A DNA stretch of 64,000 bases from NCBI GenBank assembly GCA_951802195.1, contig OX637621.1, forward strand, positions 682,001-746,000, in the 5' to 3' direction. Origin of the DNA: Tausonia pullulans. Taxonomy: Eukaryota > Basidiomycota > Tremellomycetes > Cystofilobasidiales > Mrakiaceae. A program made the translations under genes and the position numbers. Under the pieces are notes generated by a model. That model saw only the letters and a program-made list of their open reading frames with translations. It did no database searches and was not told where the DNA came from. This document shows, in pieces, positions 11,827 through 21,926 of this stretch. Position 1 is the stretch's first letter; each line of letters opens with the position of its first letter.

Positions 11827-14561
11827 TCACATCGGCAGCACCTCGACGTACTCAGGGCCGAGCTCATCTAGCGAAGTGACACCAAGGAGCCGCATCCCGA
11901 GCTCGATCTCCGCCTGCATGATCTCGACGGCCTTGACGGCGCCGGCTGTCCCCCAGGCGGATTGAGCGTACCTGAGAGATAAAGGAGGAGAGAGAGCGTC
12001 CTGAGGATTAGCTGATGAAAGGCGTCGGAGCAAAGCTGGGAGACACACAGGAAGGGTCGACCGAGACCAACCGCACGAGCGCCTGCAAAGCGATCGAGTC
12101 AGTTGGATGTGTGAAGTCGTTGCGCTGCTGCTTAAGAGCGGCGAGAGTACTCACCAAGGCAGATGGCCTTGAGGACGTCCGTTCCACGGGTGACACCACC
12201 ATCGATATAAATCTCGGTCTTGGACTGAGCAAGCAGGTCCCGGTGCTGTCGGTTGAGCTCCTCAAGAATTCGGATGGGAGGAATACCGCTGTGTTTTTAT
12301 TGGCAGGGAGACAATCAGGATATGGGAGAAGAAGAAGAGATGCCGAACACCCTTACCCATTCAGCTGGCGACCTGACGTTGAGAAGCGAGAACGTCAGTC
12401 TCGGAAGAGATCATCAGCCATGATCGTCTTTCTGACCTCCGTGATTACTCAGAACAACACCGTCGACACCGGCCTCGATGGCCAGGACGGCGTCCTAGAG
12501 AACCACATAGGATGATCAGCTTAGACTCAGTTGCACGCCGGGGCAACAGGACCTACCTCAACGCTCCCGATCCCCTTGATGACCAGCGACTTGCCGCGCG
12601 ACTGCTCCCGGATCCAGCCGAGATCCTCCCAGCTGAGATCTGGGTCGACATAGGAGAACATCTGGAGGTACGACAAATCAGCATTTGGCTCAGTTGTCCA
12701 GAGGAAATTGACGGACCTGCTCGCTCGTGCTCGCTCCCTTCTCCTTCTGGTTCTCGTTCGTTGGCTGTGTTCGAAGACTTATCAGCACCTGAAGAGGCAC
12801 GAAAGGTGGAAAACAGCTGCACGAACGGGGTTCTCCTTGAGCTGAACTCGCAGATCAGCCTCCCGTTTGCCTCCAACGGGGGCATCGACCGTCAACCATA
12901 TCGAGTTCATCCCGTGGTCAAGAGCGTTGGCGAGAGAGGCACGAGCGAGCTTGCGATCGGCGTTGACGTAGTACTGCAGATATATGGTTCATGAGATGCT
13001 CGTCTGCTTCGGCAAGCACAGGGACCAGCCACGCACCTGCCATAGTAGCGGCTGGCCTTCGCCCCGGACGGCACAGATCTCGTCGAGCGAGCAGGACGAG
13101 TTGGAAGAGATGCACTGGAGGATACTAGTCTTGTGAGCTGCTCGCGTCAGATGAAGCTCGCCGTCCTCGGAGCCAAGTCGGGCGAGAGCAGCGGGCGAGA
13201 TGTAGATGGGGAGGGAGGACTACAAGTGCGAAGGGCGGTGAGCGCTGAAAGAAGGGAAGACCTAGGGAGCTTTCGAAGGTATTCACAGGCAGACCTAGGA
13301 TGGTCGTCGAAGCGTCGACCTTCTTGACCTTGCGAAGGACGCGTGGACGGAAGAGGATACGGCTGAAGGAGTCGGCATTGGAGCGAACGGCTGCGAGGGC
13401 TGTCAATGAGGGCTTGATATCGCGGAAAGAGCAGCATCAGGAAGGCTAATACTTACTACCCATATCGTCACTACCGGATGAATAGTCTAACACGAGGGGA
13501 ACATCCTTGTCAGTCAGTTTCCAGGGGTCTAGTACAGCGCTTCGATCACGCGAGTACTCACAAGCCCACGCCTTTTCAGAAAGGATCTCCTTGCAGGCAG
13601 CCTGACAAAATTAATGTGAGCGAAACTCCAAATCCTTCAATAGAGGTAATGAGCGCACCTCGAAGTCCTGTAGATTGACGACCGTATCGACGTGACCCAG
13701 CCGAGCGCGCGCCTCTCGAATCCGCGTCTCCTCATTCGTCTCTGTCGACGTTGCTTCCTCGGCAGAGAGTTTAGGGACCGAACCGACATGGCGGACATGC
13801 TCGGAGTTGGCCTCGAGGGTGCCGGGCGGATGAATCGGTTTGAACAGCTGAACAGGGGGACAGCAGCGTCAGGTCACAGGACGTACGCAACGACAGTCAG
13901 GGAGACCGAATGAATCGGTCAGGTCCTCATGCTCGGATCGGACCTTTGTTGCGTCCTTTCCTACGTTGTTGAGGATTACTTTGGCCCCTCCAGGATGCAA
14001 GTCAAGGAAATTGGACACTGAACCGAGCCGAGCGACGAGCGTTGACAGTAAAGAGCAGAGAGACAGCACAAAGGTCAATGACCTCGACGAAGCCAGAATT
14101 GCGTTCAACAACTCCTCCGCGTGCAGCCTCACCGTCATACACCTGGTCATTGATGATGACCCAGAGACCCTCCTCCTTCGTCGTATGCTTTGCGACCTCG
14201 TCCCGGGTGAGGCTCTCGCCGCTCGCGGCGTCCCCCGGCGAGGGCTTAAGTGAATGAGCCTGGTTGATTGGCTGCGAGTCAAGCGCGACAGTGCCCGGTT
14301 TGGACGACAGGATCCACAACGTCTGAGGGCAATCTTAATAAGCTCTCGTCTTCCTCTCTCTGAGTGACATTGTCACAGTGACGGCTGCAGACTCACGGCA
14401 GGGATCGCGACAACGAGACCAAGTGCGCCAGCGGCCCTAGGGCTTGCGAACTTCGTCCGAAGTGCTGAAGACGAGGCCGCTCTCCGGCCAGACGAGGGCA
14501 GGAAGCTACTGCGCCCTCGAAGCGAGGCAGCCAGTCGAGTCGAGCGAAAGAAGGAGGCCAT
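11827..14561 (-). CDS. CYB2: L-lactate dehydrogenase (cytochrome b2), mitochondrial
   Basis: Flavocytochrome b2 oxidises L-lactate to pyruvate and passes electrons to cytochrome c in the intermembrane space. Sixteen exons: 14397-14561, 14133-14322, 13944-14017, 13659-13847, 13562-13601, 13460-13486, 13287-13399, 13037-13219, 12827-12973, 12717-12764, 12557-12661, 12437-12494, 12357-12372, 12155-12288, 12049-12082, 11827-11971 (555 aa). The N-terminus looks like a bipartite presequence: an Arg/Ser-rich start (MASFFRSTRLAASLRGR), then AAGALGLVVAIPATLWIL. A cytochrome b5 heme domain follows with DLHPGG and the second ligand region FKPIHPPG. The FMN alpha-hydroxy-acid oxidase domain shows YYSSGSDD, VIKG, the catalytic region LSNHGGRQL and IDGGVTRGTDVLKA, then GRPFLYAQSAWG. 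A low-complexity loop (NENQKEKGASTSEQ) replaces part of the domain interior. Yeast enzyme is about 590 aa. Confidence 0.93.
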
Positions 14562-16537
14562 ACGAGGCGATGCTGGCTGTTTACGGGAAGCCCGGAGAGG
14601 ACGAGAGCGAGGAAACAGGCGCGCTCAACGCAATCGATAATAACTGGCGCCCTCGGCCCTTCGCTACACCGATGCGGGTCAGGGCAGGATACGATTCGGA
14701 GGGATCTCAATTGACTCTCGGGATTTTCCGTTGTGCAATTGAGATTTTTACCATCGGAGTTCTCTTCACTATGCCAAAAGGCCATCGAGCGATGTGATAT
14801 TCCTGTCCACGCCGTCGTTCGCGATTCACCTTGTAGGACTTCCTAGCCGCTTATCCCGATAGCGTGGTGAGACGGCGGAACTCCTGAAATACCTTAAGAA
14901 CACAAAGGACCTTCCGGTACAGGAGAGGTCGCGTCCTTACAGGTGATGCGCAGAGGCTTTGAGTGAACAAGGCCAATCTGTGAGTCGTAAGCAAGCAAAA
15001 AGAGTCCTGGGTGGCCTCGCGACAAGCATCGTGGCCCAACAGGGAAATGAGCAATCGGTAGGAGATTATGGAGAGATAATGAATGGTGATATAAGATTGA
15101 CTGGCGGTCGAGTCTTCTCTCCCGAGAAAATGGACTAGGGTCTAGACTGCTTGCAGTCAAACCGCGCGTGGCTGAACGGTGTGTCGTCCCTTGCAACTTG
15201 CAACCGGCGGCGAATACCCATCTCGCTTATGCTTTTGTACCCCTCTCGCAGCAGAAACTTCATATCGCCTTATCGGAGGGGGCAATGATTTCAGGGTTTT
15301 GGCAGCCAGCGTATCCTAGAACCGCATGAGATGAAGAGAAAGTATAGGCGGGGTCTTGCTTCCCCAGCACGCGCCTGATGGTGGGCTGTGTGCCTTGTTT
15401 GCGGTACCTTCCTTCCTTCCTCGCTTCCCCCTTTCCTTCCTTCCGAAGACGGATCGCGTGGATCGCCTTCAGTCCGTGCGCGAGCTCATATCCGAACGGG
15501 GCAATCACTGCGCCCCGATGTTCTTAGGCTAAATCCTTTGGAATACCCCGATATGGCGACGAGCATAGATTTCAGGGAGAGGCCTGACAGGTAGCAAGAA
15601 CCTGTAACGACAGCGTAGAATTCGCGTCAGACCTCGATGAGGTGTTGAGCGACGCCGCTGACTTTCGGGGCCGGGTAGATTTTGATCGTCACTCTGTCCC
15701 CGCACTCTATTCTACGACCTGCGCTGAGAAGACCGAGAGGCCGTCCTGTCCTGCTGCACGGCCGCCAAGCTGCGGGGAACGACCAAGAGCAGGCCCGAAC
15801 ACAGAGCGGGGTTGGCGCTGGGGCCTAGCTGGGGGGGGGCTGAAAGAGCGAGGTAAAAGCCCCGGACCGGATAGTCAAGTGGACTAGGGAAGGAGGAAGA
15901 GAGGAAGGAGGGGATGAAGGGGAAGATCAAGAGAACTAAGTGGCGCCGGGAAGAACAACATTGGTGGCTGATGAGCTGAGGCGGAGCGAAGCTGAAAGAG
16001 ATACGGGGGCTGGCGGGAGCTTGCGCTCACTGTGTTCGGCCGTCGCGCTCCCCTGATGCATGAGGTAACAAAAGTCGACAGAACCATCTGACCGAGAAAG
16101 TTCATGCGTGTGCTATGCAAGCGACCGGCTAGGCCAAACCACGAGAAACCCAGCTGATGGATGGGAGGTTTCAACTCGGAGTACAACGACTCTCAGGCCA
16201 GTCCACTCCGTCGTCGGCAAAGCGAGGCCGCCTCGGTGGGAAACAAGCGACCAAGCCGGTGGAAGTATTAATTTTTTTTGGTTTCCTCTCTCTGCCTCTC
16301 TGCCTCCGGGGTTCTCACACACACGCTCTGTATCTCTTCTCCGCCCTCGGTGGCCGTCCAAGCCCCTCTCCGCCCGCGCGTACCACCCTCTCACGTTCTC
16401 CCCTCGTCGTCGGCCTCTCCCGCCGCCGTTTCCGCTCCAACTCCTTCCCTCCCTCTCATTCCATTTTCCCTTTCTCCCCCCTCCCTCTTCAACCGCCCTC
16501 TCCCGGCCGTTCATCCCCATAAGCTTCACCCTCCGCG
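14562..16537. promoter_or_regulatory. Divergent promoter region of CYB2 and the amino-acid permease
   Basis: About 2 kb lies between divergent start codons. The permease side (about 16260-16535) is strongly pyrimidine-rich, with repeated ctctctgcct-type runs, consistent with a CT-rich core promoter or leader. I see no gene and no tRNA in the rest. There is an AT-richer patch around 15040-15110. Confidence 0.5.
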
Positions 16538-19500
16538 ATGTCCAACGATAATAAGGACACTTTCAAGGAGTCCGAGGAGCCTGCTGGCGTCGCCCGCTCC
16601 ATCGGCGGCACGATTGAATCGGATGACCTCGTTCGTCCCCCCTTCTTGTCCCCTTCCTTCCCTTGCTCAGTCCTCCCTTGATATCCACTGCATCCTTGCC
16701 GCCCGTGTCTGCCGCTAACGCATGCTCGCCGCACCCTCCACAGCAACTTGAAAAGCAATTCGGTATCAAGAATGAGTTTCTTCGGTAAGTCGGCGCTCTC
16801 ACTTTCGCTGCCTCCTTCCGAGAATCCTCGCGCGCGTCCAAAACCACCTTTTGATGATCTTCCCTCCCCTCCTTCCGCTTTACTCTCTTCTCTGCATCTG
16901 CAGCGAGTTCGGAAATCTGTCCACCTTCTCGTTCGCCTTCTCCATCATGGGCATGGTCGCCTCGATCGCGACGACCTTCGACACGCCTCTTCTCTACGCT
17001 GGAGGTCCCGCGTCGGCCGGTGCGTCTTGATCTGTCTTTCTTTACAAGTCTTATCCTTTCCGGAAAGCAGGCCTTTGCGTTGAGGACTCCTTTCCTTTGC
17101 TGACCTGATCTGCTCTCCCTTTCAGTTTGGTGTTGGTTCATTGGAGTGAGACTAAGTTTGATCAATCAGGACATCGCAAACGACGAAAACGTCTGGAACA
17201 GAAACGCTGACGTTGACCGCCGGGCACTGGCTCCCTGACTGCCCATTTCGCAGTCTATCATGAATCTTTCGCTCGCTGCCTCCATCGGTGAACTCTTCTT
17301 GTCTTGTCTCGCCCTCTTCTTGAGTCGAAGCTATACTGACTGACGTCTCTTACACCCTCGATCACTCGTCTACTTCCTCTTACTAGCCGAGATTGTCAGT
17401 GCCACACTGTCCGGTCCCAGATCTCCTTCTCGCCCGGACCCTGATATCCAGCTGACTTCGCCTCCCCCCCCCCCTTTCTCTTCCCCGACGTTGTCTCTAG
17501 ATCTCCGCCTATCCTACCTGTGGTGGTCTCTACTCCGCTAGTGCCTGGCTCGTCCCCCGCAAGTACCGCGCCGTCACCGGCTGGCTTGTTGGATGGCTTA
17601 ACCTCCTCGGCCAGGTCGCGGGTGTCGCCTCGACCGAGTGGGGTCTTGCTCAGATGATTTGGTCCGCAGTCCTCGCCGCCAAAGACGGCAATTTCTATGT
17701 CTCGCCGGGCATGCAATATGGTCTCTTCGCCGGACTTCTCGTCATGCACGGTATCCTCAACTCGCTCCCGACCAAGGACCTTGCCCGCCTCACTGGTGGC
17801 TTCGTCTTCATCAACATCGGAATGACCTTCATCATCATCATCTGCCTTCTTGCCCTCACCCCGCGGAGCGAGATGCACACTGCTAAATACGTCTTGTACG
17901 TCACGACGCTGAAACCCGTTGAGGCTCCTTCCTTGTCAGCCGGTTAACGGAGCTGACGATGCCGGCATGCTCCACCTCGTCTTTCTCAGCACGGAGATTT
18001 ACAACCCCACCGGCTACGAGAACAGCGGCCTTGCTTTCCTCTTCGGTCTCCTTTCCGTTCAGTGAGAGCGCTTCCCTGCTCACCTTTGTCCAGCAAATCA
18101 CTAACTCTAAAGAACGCGCACATAGGTGGACCATGACTGATTATGATGCTGTCGCCCATATCTCTGGAGAGGTTCGGCGGTATGTACCCTCATCCGCCAG
18201 ATCCCTGCATCTGCGTATGAGCGACTGACGCGCCTTGATTTCCCTTTAGCGCTGCCATCGCTGCCCCTGTTGCCCTCTTCACCGCCGTTATCGGTACCGG
18301 AATGATTGGATGGGGTGAGTGGGCCGCTCTCGTCTGACACTCTTTGACTGAGATCAAAGGCTGATACCGTACCCTCCTCTCCCCGCCTCAGTCCTCAACG
18401 TGTGTTGTCCTTGTCCGATCTTCTTACCTCGCATATTCTGACTTAAGACTCCTCGTTTATTCCCTTTAGATCGTCCTCGTCCTCTGCTCGCCACCGATCG
18501 ACCAGCTCCCTGGTGCTTCTGGAAGAGCCTTCATCGAGATCATGCGTGTTCGAATGTGCGTACCTCCAGCCTGCAGTTTACTCGGTAGATACTACAACTG
18601 ATGTGCGCATCTCATTTCGCCCTTCGCAGTGGTCTCACTGGGTATGCCCTGCTATCGAGCCCTGACGCTTCCGAGGATCCGGGAACCGAAAGTTGACCCT
18701 TTGTCGCTCCTCTTCCCAGGACTCTCGTCCTCTGGCCCTTCGTCTGCCTCGTCGCCTGCTTCACTGTCCAGACCGCTCTTCAGGCCAACTCGTGCGTCAT
18801 TCCTTATAGCTTTGGACGACCGTGTTCAGTGCGCTAATCTCGACCGGCTTTCATCGCTCAGTCGCACCCTCTGGGCATTCTCGTGCGTATCGTTCGTCCA
18901 AGGTTGAGAAGGACTGCATGCTGAGACCTGCTCGTCATATCCTCCTCTCTAGGCACGACCATGCCCTTCCGGACTGGGGACTCTTTGGCCGCATGAACAA
19001 AACGACTAAGACCCCTCTGTGGGCTGTCTGGGGTGTTGTTGTCCTTTCTCTCCTCCTCGGTCTACTCGGCTTTGCCAGCCCAGTTTGTGCTCTCGCCCCC
19101 TTAGCCTCAGTCGCGTTCGTCCTGACTTTTTTTGTTGGCCAACAGATCGCCGTCCAAGCCATCTTCTCGATGTGTGCTGTCGCTCTCGACCTCTCTTACA
19201 GTGAGTTTGGTAGTTAATCGCATTTCGCCACGAATTCAAAGTCTGACGTTGCATTGCACACAAATCAGTCATTCCCGTCATTACCCGCCGCATCTGGGGA
19301 AATCACCCTGAGGTCAATTTCGTTCCGGGACCCTTTTATGTAAGTTCGCTCTCTTCAAGCCAGCGGTCGCCGTCCTCGTCGCGATTTGCATTACTGATGT
19401 TGCTGCTCCCCCGCCCACTTCGCAGATGGGCGAGAAAATTGGTCTCATCGTCAATTGTATCATGGTTCTTTGGACCCTTTTCGAGGTCATCATTCTCTGC

Positions 19501-20018
19501 TTCGTGCGTCCCCTCCTGCTGTCTCTTCTCCTTCATTCCACTAGCAAGTCCGTCCGATCTTGTGCTGACTTAATCCCGCGCGCATTTTTCGATCTCTCCA
19601 GCCCACTTTTCAGCCCATGGACAAGAACACGTTCAACTAGTGAGTCTGCGTATGCTGATGCTCCATGGTCGCTTGCAGCAGCTACTGACGGCCATGCCTT
19701 TCGTCTATGTTCTTTTACTAGCTCTTGGGTCATCACTATCGGAGTTCTCATTCTCTCTTTTGTCTGGTATTCCGCCGAGGCCAAAAAACGGTTTGTCCGA
19801 CTCTTAACCGAGGTGAAGTTGCGAAGAACGTCACGTTAAAGCTGACTCTGTTATTATTACTTTTTTGAATTCTCAGCTACACCGGTCCCCGCGAAGCTCC
19901 CATCGACGTTACTACCGGCGAGAAGCCCTCCTCGATCCTCCCCTCGAATTCATCGAACGAGGCTCCTCCTCACTACGCCGACAGCCGTGCGGCCAAGGCA
20001 GAGGAGATCTTGCAGTAA
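16538..20018 (+). CDS. Amino-acid/GABA-type permease (APC superfamily)
   Basis: Twelve-helix plasma- or vacuole-membrane transporter of the fungal amino-acid/choline/GABA permease group. Twenty-two exons: 16538-16630, 16744-16784, 16904-17019, 17126-17145, 17254-17287, 17387-17394, 17501-17895, 17990-18061, 18126-18179, 18250-18314, 18392-18399, 18470-18555, 18630-18641, 18720-18791, 18862-18882, 18953-19082, 19146-19200, 19269-19339, 19426-19503, 19602-19639, 19722-19790, 19877-20018 (559 aa). Family signatures include FGNLSTFSFAFSIMG, AEIISAYPTCGGLY, GWLNLLGQVAGVAS, SGLAFLFGLLS, TDYDAVAHISGEV and KTTKTPLWAVW. Two exons are only 8 nt and another 12 nt, yet each keeps phase and restores a conserved motif. 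The soluble C-terminus is short and acidic. Substrate cannot be told from sequence; GABA, choline or a polyamine are all possible. Confidence 0.9.
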
Positions 20019-20550
20019 ACTTCCCGAGTTCTTCACTCGAAACAAACCGAGATTTCCATCTCAACAGAATTGTCACCTTATAGACCAACTGCTACTCCTT
20101 TCCTGTCTCGTTCCTGCTTCCGAATATTTTCTCTCTGTCCTACTTCCTTACCTCTTTTCCTCAGCTCATTCCGGTCCTCCTTGGACCTCATCGGTCGCGC
20201 GCATGCCGTCAGTTTGAATCGCGGCTACCCCCGTCACGATGGAGTCTTTCCAGCTCTCAGCAAACTCCCTCGCGCACTCCTTTAACTGGAGGGGTGTCGG
20301 GTAGAAGCGGTGCGCTCCCTTCCCCCTCTCACTGTCTCCTTGTCATTTACTATCCTCCATCGACGACCTTCCTCCTTCTTTTTTCTATCTTCTAGATCCC
20401 ACTCTTTACCATGTCTCCGGGCGCCTCGCTCCTGACGTGACCCCGTCGTAGATCCCTCCCTTTTTATGTCGTCATGCTTGCAGACTGCCGCGTCGTCATT
20501 GCTTTTATCTTTTCTCGTCCTATCCACATCAATGGCTATCGACTTATCTG
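20019..20550. other. Intergenic region between convergent permease and peptidase genes
   Basis: This is the 3' flank of both neighbours. It is pyrimidine-rich on the + strand (about 20100-20180 and 20320-20400). I see no coding signal that continues either gene. Confidence 0.55.
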
Positions 20551-21926
20551 TCACGACCCCCCATTCCCGACGAACCAAGCCACCCGCTCCAGTACAGCCG
20601 CGATCTCCCGCTCGGTGTACGTCGGCTTCGGCGGATTGTTTGCCTTGGGGTTTTTCTGCGCTCCTCCCGTGGACGACGGTTTCAGCGAAGGCTTCGTCGG
20701 CGTAGATGAGAGATTGGCATTGGATGTGTCGTCCTCGTTGCGAAGCTCGGGGACGTGCACGAAGAGAACGGGGGCTTGTTTGGGCGAGATAAGGGAGGAG
20801 GCGAGTGAGGTCTTCGAACCGAGGGGGCTCGATCAGCGATGGAGGGCCGAGGGGGTGAGTGAGGAAGGATGGAGAAGGACCGACAGCGTAGATATATTCG
20901 CAAAGGTAAAGGCCTGCATCCGTCGAGGTCGTAATGTCCTGATGCCATCCCGCATGCCCAGTCAGCGTCAGTCCCTGCGACTGCGAGACCGATGAGACTG
21001 GCTGAAACTGACCTTGACTCCCCCTTCCGCCACTCGATCGCGACATTTCTCCACGTCCACCTTTGAAACGAGCTGCTCCGGCCCATTCCTCGGCCAGTTA
21101 GGCGGTCCCCTCCCTCCTTCCACCCCTCTCTTCGCACACCTCTTCCCGTCCACCCCAGGCGACTCGTACCCACTCCTCCTCGCACGCTGCTCGAGCTTGA
21201 CCCCGCCATTCCACCTCGAGGCTACCCCAACGTGGATGAAGGCGTCGTACTTCCCTGAGCTGTGCAGAGGCGGGATGATAGTATCCACCGTGGTGTAGGA
21301 AACATCGATCGGGCCTAAGTAGGTGATCTCGATCTGGACGGAACGGCGACCTTTGGAAGATGGAGCTGCTGCTGAGTCGCTGGCATGGCTAGGCCCAGGG
21401 GGGGAGGTGAGGACGAGGCCGTCGAGGTGTTTCGCAGTGCGCGTCGAGGGGTTGTTCGTCACGCCTGGGAAGGGGCCGAAACCTGCATCGCCGGCCGAGT
21501 AGGGAAGTCAGTGACTTTGGAAGTATGACGAGAGTGCGAGACGACAAGCTGGACGACACAAACCAGTGATGAGCAGGCGGACGATGCGAGGGCTGCTCCC
21601 AGCAATGTCTCCTTCAGGAGTGAGCTCTTCTTCCTCGTCGTTCTCGCTCTTCTCCGGTTCTCTGACCCTTATGGACTGTTCGAGACGAACCGGGCCGAGA
21701 CGGGAACCATCATTTGGCCATCTGCTTCTTATCCCGCTGAGCGAAAGGAGAAACGACAACGACGCACCAGTCCGGTCCCGGCGGGCTTGGAAGCGGAGGA
21801 GGTATGCCTCCTCTTCGGCCCGGAGCCAGCTTCTTGCCTTTTGGATTCGATGAGGAGGAGGATGGAGACGGCAGAGGTCGTGCCGAATAGGGTGAGGAAG
21901 AGAAGGGTCTCGACGGCGAGGAGCAT
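20551..21926 (-). CDS. Pyroglutamyl-peptidase I (C15) homologue with predicted N-terminal membrane anchor
   Basis: Cysteine peptidase family C15, which removes N-terminal pyroglutamate. Exons: 21768-21926, 21564-21675, 21013-21482, 20881-20974, 20551-20774 (352 aa). The family core is clear: RLLITGFGPFPGVTNNPS, then AFIHVGVASRWNGGVKLEQ (catalytic Glu188), STDAGLYLCEYIY (catalytic Cys272) and VLFVHVPEL (catalytic His285). All three catalytic residues are kept. There are Ser/Lys-rich insertions before and after the histidine strand. The exon with LLITG has no ATG in frame; the only phase-compatible upstream exon I find begins MLLAVETLLFLTLFGTTSAV and is a strong hydrophobic segment, followed by a Lys/Arg/Ser linker and an acidic stretch. 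Canonical C15 enzymes are soluble and about 210-230 aa. The core call is firm; the first exon is less certain. Confidence 0.8.

Noticed and set aside
11156-11965. 269-codon open frame on the + strand between the YTH and CYB2 genes
   Set aside because: It overlaps the CYB2 terminal exon antisense, has no recognisable domain, and its composition does not resemble neighbouring proteins. A 203-codon frame exists on the other strand too, so the region is simply stop-poor.
17396-17878. 160-codon antisense frame over the permease
   Set aside because: It mirrors a highly conserved permease exon and is an antisense shadow caused by codon bias.
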